Position numbers and translations under genes: made by a program | Source: JBOIBN01 sp050739575 | Lineage (GTDB): Bacteria; Pseudomonadota; Gammaproteobacteria; JAKDMP01 | Reading direction: 5' to 3' | DNA length: 15,326 bases | NCBI GenBank assembly: GCA_050739575.1 | Contig: JBOIBN010000055.1 | Coordinates: 1 to 15,326 of the forward strand | The notes under the pieces: generated by a model | Databases searched by the model: none | What the model was told of the DNA's origin: nothing | The model's input: the letters and a program-made list of their open reading frames with translations, nothing else | Part shown: positions 1 to 6,526 of the stretch, one piece after another | Position numbering within the stretch: position 1 is the stretch's first letter | How the letters are laid out: each line of letters begins with the position of its first letter

Positions 1-451
1 CCGCAATCGCCTCGGTCCGAGCCACTTGGCCGTGCATGTCGAGCGGAAAGAAGCGATACACGAACAGCGCTTGCGAGTGGAACTTGCGGTGCAGCGCAGG
101 GGCGATCGCGGTTTCGAATGTCTTGCAATACGGACACTCGTAATCCGCGTACGCGATTACCCGCACGGGCGATTTCGTGTCGCCGATCGCCGTGGCTCGA
201 TCCAGGACAGAAAGCGAGAAAAGAGACGCGGCATCCGCACCCCTATACTCATCTATATAGCCCGAGTAACGTTGCCAGTCGCGCAGGGCGAACTCGCGCT
301 GAATTTCCTGACGCACGATTTTGATCACGTCGCCGCGGGTGAGCGGCGCAGCGGCAGTGGTGCTCGCGGCGTGCGCGTGCGCCGCCGTGAACGGCACGAG
401 GGCAAGGCCGAGTACGAGTACGAGGCCGAAGACGAGACGTGCGTGCTTCAT
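1..451 (-). CDS. DsbA-family thioredoxin-fold protein, N-terminal part (runs off left edge)
   Basis: Exported thiol-disulfide oxidoreductase of the DsbA/thioredoxin_4 kind, probably periplasmic. The 150 visible residues start with a basic tip and a hydrophobic signal peptide (about residues 5-24) ending in Ala/His-rich AHAHA. A helical spacer of some 60 residues follows. Then comes the start of a thioredoxin fold, with beta strand VRVIAYADYECPYCK and a CPYC redox pair at about residues 106-109. CPYC with an aromatic/acidic lead-in (DYEC) is typical of the DsbA superfamily. The cis-Pro loop and the C-terminal helices lie beyond the edge, so oxidase and isomerase roles cannot be told apart. The ATG at 451-449 was chosen because an AAGGA motif sits 7 nt upstream; the ATG two codons earlier would have no room for it. 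The pre-domain between signal and thioredoxin fold is longer than in classic DsbA. Confidence 0.85.
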   Translation of the reverse strand, partial: MKHARLVFGLVLVLGLALVPFTAAHAHAASTTAAAPLTRGDVIKIVRQEIQREFALRDWQRYSGYIDEYRGADAASLFSLSVLDRATAIGDTKSPVRVIAYADYECPYCKTFETAIAPALHRKFHSQALFVYRFFPLDMHGQVARTEAIA

Positions 452-452
452 A

Positions 453-744
453 CCCATTTCCTTCTCGGTCGTTCCGCCGGAGTATGTGTGGAGGTATGGA
501 GTATAGCGGGATTTGAAGGGCACATCACTACCGATGATGCCGAAACACTGGAGTGTCGATCTTCTTGGGCGTGCAGATAAGCGCTATCTTCTGGTCGCCG
601 ACAATTTCATCGCCGACAACAACTACGGAATCCGGCTGAACATGAATACTCCATGCCCTGGACTCTGGGTAACCGCTACACCAACGTCCTTTGTGCCGGT
701 GTGCCGCGATTCTCAAACGGCCCCGGTAGGGTAGCGCCGCTTAA
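453..744. other. Intergenic stretch without a supported gene
   Basis: About 290 bp between the DsbA-like start and the end of the TPR regulator, both on the minus strand. Short frames exist on both strands: 513-734 plus from a TTG, and 528-716 minus. Neither has a ribosome binding site or a recognisable domain. Apart from the possible -10 box at 500-505 nothing is supported here, and no rho-independent terminator for the regulator gene was seen. Confidence 0.5.
500..505 (-). promoter_or_regulatory. Possible -10 box for the DsbA-like gene
   Basis: On the minus strand TATACT (5 of 6 matches to TATAAT) lies about 50 nt before the start codon at 451, leaving a leader of roughly 40 nt. No convincing -35 hexamer is seen at 16-18 nt spacing, so this is a weak call based on one box only. 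Confidence 0.25.
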
Positions 745-1668
745 TTACCCTGTCGCAGGTGCGCCGACGCTTGCGGCAGAGCTTGCCGGAGCGGGTATTT
801 GCTTCCCGTACTGTTTCAAGAGCGCCTGGAAGCGTGGGTTCTTGCGCAGCGGATCCCAGGTCGGATCGAGTCGCAGCAGTGGTACCGAGACGGGGCCGCC
901 CGCCGGCATGGACAAGAGTCGGCGGAGCAGTTTGACGGCTTGTTCGGGTTTGTTCGTCCGGGCATAGATCGCCGCGAGCATCGCAAGGTGCGCCGTGCCG
1001 TATAAGGCGTTCTTCGTGACAGGCAGCAGCTGCACCGCTTGTTGTCCGTCCTTTACGGCTTCGTCATCATTGCCGAGCCCGGCCTCGGTCAGGCCGAGTG
1101 CGCCCCACAGGTACGGCGCGGGCTGTCGTTTGAGCGCCGCCTGCAACGTGGTGCGGGCATCTTCATAGGATTTGCGTGCCACAGCCCGATCTCCTTGCAT
1201 AGCCTGCGCTTCGCCGCGCAGCAGATCCGCGGGCACACTGTAGAGCATGTTCGCACCCATGACCCAGTCGGGCGCGTGGGCGAGCGCCGCGAGAGCCTGT
1301 TGCGGCTTGCGTGCGAGCCACGCCGACCAGAAATGCAGCGCGCTCACGGAGCCCTGCGGGTCAACGTTCGGTGGAATCTGTGCCAGCGCCCGGCGGGCCG
1401 CTTGCGGCCGGCCGGAGACGAACAGCATGCGCACGCGGTAGGTCATTACGTCGTAGTCGTGGGGTTCGATCGCCAACGCTTGCTCAAGCTGTTGTTCGGC
1501 CTCTCGATAGCGGCGAAGCTCCGTCAGGGTGACGGCAATTGCATAGTGCAGTCGGGGATTACGCGGGTCCAGCGCGGTCGCCTGGCGAAGCTCGGCGAGC
1601 GCCTTCAGCGATTTGCCCATCTTGAGGTGGATGTAGGCGATGCGGGCAATGATGTCGGGATCATGGGG
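745..1668 (-). CDS. Regulator fragment 3: C-terminal TPR region
   Basis: C-terminal readable part, meaningful from HDPDIIARIAYIHLKMG onward. Tandem TPR helices are evident, such as ALAELRQATALDPRNPRLHY and AEQQLEQALAIEPHDYDVMT, with the usual Ala/Gly/Tyr/Pro spacing near every 34 residues. Later repeats are more degenerate. The end is Ala/Pro-rich (PAPASSAASVGAPATG) before TAA at 745-747. In this family the TPR part lies on the periplasmic side of the TM helix and is thought to sense a ligand or partner. It joins fragment 2 if one base is restored near 1665-1673. Confidence 0.65.
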   Translation of the reverse strand, partial: PHDPDIIARIAYIHLKMGKSLKALAELRQATALDPRNPRLHYAIAVTLTELRRYREAEQQLEQALAIEPHDYDVMTYRVRMLFVSGRPQAARRALAQIPPNVDPQGSVSALHFWSAWLARKPQQALAALAHAPDWVMGANMLYSVPADLLRGEAQAMQGDRAVARKSYEDARTTLQAALKRQPAPYLWGALGLTEAGLGNDDEAVKDGQQAVQLLPVTKNALYGTAHLAMLAAIYARTNKPEQAVKLLRRLLSMPAGGPVSVPLLRLDPTWDPLRKNPRFQALLKQYGKQIPAPASSAASVGAPATG

Positions 1669-2522
1669 AGCCGCCGAAGTGCTTGCCCATATTGCGAGAG
1701 TGCTGCGGCAATGTTGTCGTGAGCAATGTCTTCGACATAGCCTATTGCCAAATGTGCTTGCGGCAGATCGGGAGCGATCGCGAGTGCTTTTTTCGCCGCC
1801 TGTTCGGCCGAGACAAGGCGATCCGGCACGTCGCCGTAGCCAAACCACCAGGCATTGACTTCGAGTATCGAAAGACGAGCCCAGGCAAGTGAAAAGTCCG
1901 GATCGCGGGTAATCGCCTGGCGGTAGAACGATACGGCTTGGGCTACCGAGGCAGCCGGATCTTCAACGCTATTGCTATCGAAGATTTTATAGTCCAGATA
2001 ATTTGCTTTCAGATAGAGAAGATAAGCCTGCGGATTTTGCGTCGGGGCACGCGCGAGCCGTGCGCTCTCCGCGGGCTCAAGCCTGACTTGGAGCGCATGG
2101 GCAATCTTCTGGGCCACTTCGCCCTCGACATTGAAGATGTTGGTGAGTTTGCGGTTGTAGCTCTGGGCCCAGATAAAGGCGTAGGTGCGGGTATCGATCA
2201 ACTGCACGTTGATGTGGACTTCGTCGCCCGCCTTCTGCACGCTGCCTTCGAGCACCGTCGTGACGCCGAGTTGGCGGCCGACGGTCCGCAGGTCGGTAGG
2301 GCGGCTCGCGTACTGCGCGGTCGAGGTGCGCGCGATGACTCTCAGTGAGCCGATGGTGGCGAGGCGGGTGAGGATTTCATGCTGGATACCGACGGCGAAG
2401 TAGGCGTTGGCGGGATCGGTGCTCAGATTCTCGAACGGCAGCACGGCGATTGCGGGAGTCGGAGTATGTGCCGTTCCTTCGGCGGGCCGGTGCCGGAACG
2501 TGAACCAGGTGAACACCCGGCT
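1605..2522 (-). CDS. Regulator fragment 2: TolB-like domain and first TPRs
   Basis: Middle part, meaningful from about 2518 down to 1668. It begins with the end of the TM helix (VFTWFTFRHR). The TolB-like/FlgO segment follows: AIAVLPFENLSTDPANAYFA, GIQHEILTRLATIGSLRVIA, RQLGVTTVLEGSVQKAGDEV and INVQLIDTRTYAFIWAQSYN. This domain normally precedes TPRs in adenylate-cyclase-like and CadC-like regulators. It continues into helical repeats (SFYRQAITRDPDFSLAWARL, ALAIAPDLPQAHLAIGYVED). The last real residues are SQYGQALRR; the frame then yields a short unrelated tail. There is no start codon with a ribosome binding site at its head, so it is not expected to be made alone. Confidence 0.65.
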   Translation of the reverse strand, partial: SRVFTWFTFRHRPAEGTAHTPTPAIAVLPFENLSTDPANAYFAVGIQHEILTRLATIGSLRVIARTSTAQYASRPTDLRTVGRQLGVTTVLEGSVQKAGDEVHINVQLIDTRTYAFIWAQSYNRKLTNIFNVEGEVAQKIAHALQVRLEPAESARLARAPTQNPQAYLLYLKANYLDYKIFDSNSVEDPAASVAQAVSFYRQAITRDPDFSLAWARLSILEVNAWWFGYGDVPDRLVSAEQAAKKALAIAPDLPQAHLAIGYVEDIAHDNIAAALSQYGQALRRLPMIPTSLPASPTSTSRWANR

Positions 2523-2965
2523 GCGACGATGATTACGACCGGGACCGCGATGCCGAGACCAATCCACCTCCGCCGCCGGCGTGCCGCGCCTGCGGCGGAT
2601 TGCCAATCCGCCTTCGGGGGCGCAGCCTCCTCGATCGTGACCGGGGCGATGAAGCGATAGCCGACCCCGCGCACGGTCTCGATATACGTCGGGACTGCAC
2701 CTTCGTCGCCCAGCGCCCGACGCAGCGCATGGATGCGCGTGCTCAGCCCCTGCTCCTCGACGATGGTGTTCGGCCACAGACCCTCGATCAGTTCCTCGCG
2801 GGTCTTCAGCCGCCCGGCGTTTTCAACCAGGATCAGGAGCAGATCGAAGACCTTGCGGGGCAACGGCACCGGTTCGCCGTCCCGATATACTCGCCGCTCG
2901 GCCCCGTCCAGCCGGAACGGGCCGAATCGGTACCGGCGGTTGTCGCTGCGGTCCATTTCGTTCAT
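2423..2965 (-). CDS. Regulator fragment 1: OmpR-type winged helix plus TM helix
   Basis: N-terminal readable part of the frameshifted regulator. Residues about 10-105 are a Trans_reg_C domain: RYRFGPFRLD opening strands, PLPRKVFDLLLILVENAG, the helix pair REELIEGLWPNTIVEE and the recognition helix LSTRIHALRRALGD. It closes with the wing ETVRGVGYRFIAPV, a signature of the family. A Pro/Ala/Arg linker, partly encoded by a palindrome at 2594-2612, leads to a TM helix (GLGIAVPVVIIVAA) at about 131-146. After that, near residue 149, the frame runs into 30 or so unrelated residues and a stop. As read, the product would be a membrane-ended DNA-binding domain without a sensor. ATG 2965 is preferred over ATG 2956 because GGAG lies 3 nt upstream, although this spacing is short. 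Confidence 0.75.
   Translation of the reverse strand: MNEMDRSDNRRYRFGPFRLDGAERRVYRDGEPVPLPRKVFDLLLILVENAGRLKTREELIEGLWPNTIVEEQGLSTRIHALRRALGDEGAVPTYIETVRGVGYRFIAPVTIEEAAPPKADWQSAAGAARRRRRWIGLGIAVPVVIIVAAGCSPGSRSGTGPPKERHILRLPQSPCCRSRI
2594..2612. repeat. Perfect 9-bp-arm palindrome in the regulator linker
   Basis: GGCGGATTG, one C, then CAATCCGCC. It lies inside a larger imperfect palindrome (about 2586-2624, GC-rich ends) and encodes part of the linker between the winged helix and the TM helix (KADWQSAAGAA). It looks like a short REP-type palindrome absorbed in a tolerant part of the gene. The family is not identified. Confidence 0.55.
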
Positions 2966-2999
2966 TCTCTCCCCGGCGAAAGCGGAATTGATGGGAAAA

Positions 3000-3005
3000 A
3001 TAATA
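3000..3005 (-). promoter_or_regulatory. Possible -10 box for the regulator gene
   Basis: TATTAT on the minus strand in a conspicuously AT-rich stretch (about 2992-3030), 35 nt before the regulator ATG at 2965. The AT-rich patch stands out in GC-rich surroundings and is the only promoter-like spot in the 174-bp divergent region. No good -35 box was found. Confidence 0.25.
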
Positions 3006-3139
3006 CAAAAATAACGAAAAAAGAATGAAAACGTAAGGCTAAATCGGCGCTCTTCGTCCACACTTTCTTCGCGCTACAGGATACGCCCGCCGTTGCGCGG
3101 GGTGGATCATTTTGATGGCCACGGGCCGGGAGGCAGGTA

Positions 3140-5710
3140 ATGAAAGCGACGAATCTTCTGAAGGCACTGGGTGTGCTCTTCATCATGGCGGGAGGGAGTG
3201 CGGGACTCGCCCTTTCTGGAGGTTGGGGAGTCGGGCAAGCGCGGGCGGGCGAGCCCGCGGCGAAGGCCGCGACGCCGAACCATGCCGCGGGGCAAACGCT
3301 GCCGGCGGCACTGCGTCCGGTGTTTTATCAATCGCTCGCGAAGGACGCGGGGCCGGCCTATGCGCTGAATGCAAAGGGTTGTGCAACGCTGCCGAAGCAG
3401 ACGCTCACGGCCTGCTTCGATGCTGCGGGCGCACACTTCAACAGCAAGGGCGCAGCGCCGCTGGCGCTGCATCTCGTCGGTGTCGGACGCGGGAATGAAC
3501 TCGCTGCCGTGGCGACAGTACAGCCCGCGATCACGGGCAATCGGGTGAGCTACGCCCATGACAACCTCACGGAATGGTGGCGGGTGCTGTCGGTCGGCTT
3601 CGAGCAGGGCTTCACGCTCGCGAAGCGTCCGCACGGAGCGGGCGAACTGACCTTGGCGTTGGCCTCCCGTATCGTCGCCCCGGCGCAGGCCGGGGCCCAG
3701 TCGAAAGAAAGCCTCCCGACCCAGGGTCGGGATACAAAGTCTGACTGGATACCGGCCTCCGCCGGCATGACGAAGAAGGAGAACACGCTCGCATTCGGCA
3801 AGTTGCGCTACGGCCAGTTGGTCGTGACCGATGCGAACGGCAAAGTCGTTCCGGCGACGATGAAGAGCGAAGGTGATCGCATCCTGATTGCCGTCAATGA
3901 TGCGCAGGCCGTCTATCCGCTTACGGTGGATCCGCTGGTGTGGCTGGAGCAGAAAGTCACGGTGAGCGACGGTGCGGCGTACGACAGCTTTGGCTACTCG
4001 GCCGCCCTATCGGGCAACACCGCCCTCGTCAGTGCGACCGGTGGCGCAGCCTATGTGTTTACCGAATCGGGTGGCACTTGGACTCAGACAGCCAAACTCA
4101 CCGCAAGCGATGGTGGCGACGGCTTTGGCAACTCGGTCGCCATCGATGGCACCACCGCTCTCGTCGGCGCGTGGCTCGCCACAGTCAATGACTACGAGTA
4201 TCAGGGCGCGGTCTACGTGTTCACCGACTCGGGTGGGGAATGGAGCCAGACGGCCAAACTCACCGCGAGCGACGCCGGCGTCGATGATCAGTGGTTCGGC
4301 GCCTCAGCCGCCCTCTCGGGCACGACTGCCCTCGTCGGTGCGTCCGGTGACACTGTCAACGGCAACTCCATCCAAGGTGCGGCCTACGTGTTCACCGAAT
4401 CGGGCGGCACCTGGACGCAGACCCAGAAGCTCACCGCGAGCGACGGTGCGGCGCAAGACAGCTTCGGCAACTCGGTCGCCCTCGACGGCACCACCGCTGT
4501 CGTCGGTGCGAATGAAACCAAAGTTAACGGCAACTATTATCAAGGTGCGGCCTATGTGTTCAGCGAGGTGGGCGGCACTTGGACGCAGGCGGCCAAGCTC
4601 ACGGCAAGTGACGGCGCGATGGGTGACGAATTCGGCTCTTCGGTCGCTCTCGTCGGCGGCACTGCGCTCGTCGGCGCGGAGGTCGCCACCGTTAATGGCA
4701 AACATGCCCAGGGTGCGGCCTATGTGTTCAGTGAGGCGGGCGGCACTTGGACGCAGACCCAGAAGCTGATCGCGAGTGACGGTGTGGCGGGCGACGAGTT
4801 CGGCACTTCGGTTGCCCTCGCCGGCAGTACCGTCCTCGTCGGTGCATTTAACGCTACCGTCAACGGCAACGATTATCAAGGCGCGGCCTATGTGTTCAGC
4901 AACTCGGATGGGAGCTGGAGCCAGACCCAGAAGTTCACCGCGATTGACGGCGCGGCGGATGACTACTTCGGCAGCTCGGTCGCTCTCGCCGGTACCACCG
5001 CCCTCGTCGGTGCGGATGGTGCAACCGTCAACAGCAACGTCTATCAGGGCGCGGCCTACTTCGAGGGCGAGAGCGATCTGGGTCTTGCGGTGAGTGCTCC
5101 GCAGACTGTAGGGCAGAACCAGACCTACGTCAGCCAGACGATTGCGACCAACAATGCCAGTGCGGCTTCGCCCGCGGTGAGTGCGACGATGACGGTGCCC
5201 GCAGCGGCGAGCTTCATCTCTGCCATGGCGACGCAAGGCAGTTGCAGCGAAGCGTCGGGGGTGGTGACCTGCGACTTCGGCTCGATCAACGGCAATGCCG
5301 GCACGGCGACGGCCAACGTCACCTTGAAGGCGACGGGCGCCCCCGGCACCATGATCGACAACACCGCGAGCATCGCCAAGGCGACACCTCCTTTGACGGC
5401 AAGCGCGCCGACCGGGATCACCGGTGCGCAGAGTTGTCCCGACAGCTACACGGCCTACACCGGCACGCTGGGCTCCGGTGCTTCTGAGCTTGTCACGAGT
5501 TATGCAGCGCCGGCGGGCGAGGAGAACGCAATCCTCTATGCGTCCACAGGCTTTGGCCTGTACGCGCGGGTGGACAGCGCACACGGTCGCTGGGAACATC
5601 GTTTCCCGGGTACCGAGGTGCATCGCTGGGGACCGGCGGGTACCTATAGCTGGGGCGTGAAAGCAGGGAATACCGGCGGCGCCTACACGTTCTGCATCCA
5701 GCATCCGTGA
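3140..5710 (+). CDS. Secreted FG-GAP repeat (beta-propeller) protein with DUF11-like and C-terminal modules
   Basis: An 856-residue exported protein; partner and substrate unknown. A signal peptide is at residues 1-36 (KATNLLKALGVLFIMAGG, cleavage near ARAG). Residues about 37-265 form an unrecognised N-terminal region. Seven repeats of about 55 residues follow (about 273-640), each with D-x-FG-x-S, an ALVGA-type strand, a QGAAYVF-type strand and GGTWTQTxKLTASDG. This is the FG-GAP/integrin-alpha type, and seven copies fit one 7-bladed propeller. Then comes a DUF11-like module (about 648-755; GVVTCDFGSINGNAG) and a C-terminal domain (about 765-856) with two Cys, somewhat like a PPC domain. 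The ATG at 3140 is supported by GGAGG 7 nt upstream. Residues 179-211 come from a REP-pair repeat (3674-3771). The gene is divergent from the regulator at 2965, which may control it (inference). Confidence 0.85.
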   Translation: MKATNLLKALGVLFIMAGGSAGLALSGGWGVGQARAGEPAAKAATPNHAAGQTLPAALRPVFYQSLAKDAGPAYALNAKGCATLPKQTLTACFDAAGAHFNSKGAAPLALHLVGVGRGNELAAVATVQPAITGNRVSYAHDNLTEWWRVLSVGFEQGFTLAKRPHGAGELTLALASRIVAPAQAGAQSKESLPTQGRDTKSDWIPASAGMTKKENTLAFGKLRYGQLVVTDANGKVVPATMKSEGDRILIAVNDAQAVYPLTVDPLVWLEQKVTVSDGAAYDSFGYSAALSGNTALVSATGGAAYVFTESGGTWTQTAKLTASDGGDGFGNSVAIDGTTALVGAWLATVNDYEYQGAVYVFTDSGGEWSQTAKLTASDAGVDDQWFGASAALSGTTALVGASGDTVNGNSIQGAAYVFTESGGTWTQTQKLTASDGAAQDSFGNSVALDGTTAVVGANETKVNGNYYQGAAYVFSEVGGTWTQAAKLTASDGAMGDEFGSSVALVGGTALVGAEVATVNGKHAQGAAYVFSEAGGTWTQTQKLIASDGVAGDEFGTSVALAGSTVLVGAFNATVNGNDYQGAAYVFSNSDGSWSQTQKFTAIDGAADDYFGSSVALAGTTALVGADGATVNSNVYQGAAYFEGESDLGLAVSAPQTVGQNQTYVSQTIATNNASAASPAVSATMTVPAAASFISAMATQGSCSEASGVVTCDFGSINGNAGTATANVTLKATGAPGTMIDNTASIAKATPPLTASAPTGITGAQSCPDSYTAYTGTLGSGASELVTSYAAPAGEENAILYASTGFGLYARVDSAHGRWEHRFPGTEVHRWGPAGTYSWGVKAGNTGGAYTFCIQHP
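3674..3771. repeat. REPIN-like element: two inverted REP palindromes inside the coding sequence
   Basis: Two 29-nt ends, 3674-3702 and 3743-3771, are inverted copies of each other with 22 of 29 matches. Each is itself a hairpin: GCCCCGGC-GCAG-GCCGGGGC at 3677-3696, and CCGGC-CTCC-GCCGG at 3752-3765. A third perfect palindrome (CCCGACCC A GGGTCGGG, 3715-3731) sits between them. Two inverted REPs enclosing a spacer is the REPIN layout known from proteobacteria and linked to RAYT transposases. The encoded peptide end DWIPASAGMT recurs in many annotated proteins because this repeat is common (recalled, not searched). The frame stays open through the element. Confidence 0.8.
3958..5060 (+). repeat. 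Seven tandem units of about 165 bp encoding FG-GAP repeats
   Basis: Recurring DNA such as GGTGCGGCCTATGTGTTCA and ACTTGGACGCAGACCCAGAA marks seven imperfect units within the gene at 3140. Units 3 to 6 are the most alike at DNA level, suggesting recent duplication or gene conversion. The first unit lacks the loop carrying the TVNGN-type sequence seen in the others, and the last lacks the WTQTxKL strand. Confidence 0.75.
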
Positions 5711-5958
5711 GCAAGGGTCTGGCGATTGCAGTTTGAGGGGTTGGATTATCTCCTGGTCCTGTGGCGCTAAGCCGCAGGACCAAGAGAAGTCTGATGCGGT
5801 ACACAGATCTTGTTCGCCGTTGCACAGGAGATTAATAAGGAATGGACTTTTCACGAGCAACGCGACGCGAATAAGGAACATGGGGCAACCGTTGTCTTGC
5901 GGAAAGTGCAGCGATAAAAGTTGTGAAGGCTTGAGGACGATGACGCAGGAGGTAAAGC
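5711..5958. other. Intergenic region between the FG-GAP and DUF3617 genes
   Basis: It holds the hairpin at 5749-5787 and otherwise unassigned sequence. A ten-codon frame (MDFSRATRRE) behind AGGAG-like sequence ends before the DUF3617 gene and might be a leader peptide, but nothing else supports it. Confidence 0.4.
5749..5787. terminator. Long hairpin after the FG-GAP gene, without a T-tract
   Basis: GGTCCTGTGGC, a loop of GCTAA, then GCCGCAGGACC (11 bp with one G-T pair). The stem continues outward through TCTC/GAGA with one mismatch. It lies 39 nt after the stop at 5710. No run of T follows on either strand, so it may be a repeat palindrome or mRNA 3'-end structure rather than a classical rho-independent terminator. 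Confidence 0.45.
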
Positions 5959-6417
5959 ATGCGTGCAACGATATTTGCCGCCCTGTGTCTGGGTTTGGCA
6001 ATTCCGACGGCGGCGCCGGCCGTCGGGCCGACCGGAAAGAACCCGGTGCTGGATCTCTCCAGTCTGATCCAACCAGGCGAATGGGCGTTCGCGACGACGA
6101 TTGAGGTCAACGGTAAACCGCAGCCGGCGGAACAAGACTCTTCCTGTATCAAGCCCGGAGATGTGCGCGATTTTCTCAATCAAGCGGATTCGCCGACGTC
6201 GGTTGTCGAACACTACCGGCTCGACGGCAACCATCTGCATTTAACGGGAGACTGGATCGTAAGCGGCAGGAAGACGGGAACCATTGAATACGACATGATT
6301 TTCGATGACCGCGACAGGAGTCACGGCAGCATGAAAGTGGTAACGACCAGGAATGCCATCACCACGGCAATGAAGATCGAGGCACATCGTATCGGCGCCT
6401 GCACCCAGGAATCGTGA
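5959..6417 (+). CDS. DUF3617-type small exported protein
   Basis: A 152-residue protein with a clear signal peptide (MRATIFAALCLGLAIPTAAPA, cut near residue 21). The mature part follows the DUF3617 pattern: IQPGEWAFATTIEVNGKP near residues 37-54, then a conserved Cys in SSCIKPGD (about 61-68). After that come beta-rich segments (HLHLTGDWIVSGRKTGTIEY) and a second Cys near the C-terminus (GACTQES). The two Cys could form a disulfide in the periplasm. The function of the family is unknown. The start is well defined by AGGAGG at 5947-5952, 6 nt before the ATG. It is co-oriented with the FG-GAP gene upstream, but the 248-bp gap with a hairpin suggests separate transcription. Confidence 0.75.
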   Translation: MRATIFAALCLGLAIPTAAPAVGPTGKNPVLDLSSLIQPGEWAFATTIEVNGKPQPAEQDSSCIKPGDVRDFLNQADSPTSVVEHYRLDGNHLHLTGDWIVSGRKTGTIEYDMIFDDRDRSHGSMKVVTTRNAITTAMKIEAHRIGACTQES

Positions 6418-6421
6418 ATGG

Positions 6422-6434
6422 AGAGCACCTCTAA
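6422..6434. repeat. Detached end copy of the MITE-like repeat
   Basis: AGAGCACCTCTAA, just after the stop codon of the DUF3617 gene, is the exact reverse complement of TTAGAGGTGCTCT at 7773-7785, the right end of the palindromic element there. The motif is itself a short palindrome (AGAG-cac-CTCT). It may be a remnant of a second element or a chance match. Confidence 0.4.
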
Positions 6435-6526
6435 GGAAGCTGGGCCTGTGCTCGCTGTGACGCTTAGGCCGGATGAGCGGAAGCGCATAAAAAAACGTAT
6501 CCTGTAGGCGCTTGACGTGGTGCGCC

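Larger units (their letters stand above)
745..2965 (-). pseudogene. CadC-like winged-helix/TolB-like/TPR membrane regulator, two frameshifts
   Basis: Three consecutive minus-strand frames together spell one protein of about 740 residues with a known architecture. It has an N-terminal OmpR/PhoB-type winged helix (Trans_reg_C), one TM helix, a TolB/FlgO-like domain (AVLPFENLSTDP...) and a long TPR region. Restoring one base near 2516-2518 (GGG on the coding strand) and one near 1665-1673 (CCCC or CGGCGG on the coding strand) makes it continuous. Each junction falls exactly where one domain's frame becomes nonsense and the next begins. The family consists of one-component sensors that bind DNA from the inner membrane. 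The start at 2965 follows GGGGAGAGA. The gene is divergent from the secreted FG-GAP gene at 3140. Both lesions lie in G/C runs, so sequencing error is as likely as true decay; no stop codons or deletions occur elsewhere. Confidence 0.8.

Noticed and set aside
513..734. 73-codon plus-strand frame from a TTG
   Set aside because: No ribosome binding site, no domain, and it spans only an intergenic gap; insufficient to call a gene.
2966..3061. Upstream extension of the regulator (start at 3061)
   Set aside because: The extra residues come from the AT-rich promoter patch and are not part of the winged-helix domain; ATG 2965 has purine-rich sequence before it.
3958..5060. Regular tandem repeats considered as a CRISPR or minisatellite
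   Set aside because: Units are about 165 bp, stay in frame and encode FG-GAP repeats; there are no short repeats with unique spacers.
4304..6001. Long open frame on the minus strand (565 codons)
   Set aside because: It lies antisense to the FG-GAP gene. Its length follows from the repeated, GC-rich codons of that gene. It has no family motif and no ribosome binding site.
5880..6104. Plus-strand frame starting with a Cys-rich stretch (SCGKCSDKSCEG)
   Set aside because: It overlaps the well-supported DUF3617 gene in another frame and turns into low-complexity shadow sequence. The CxxC pattern is probably chance.
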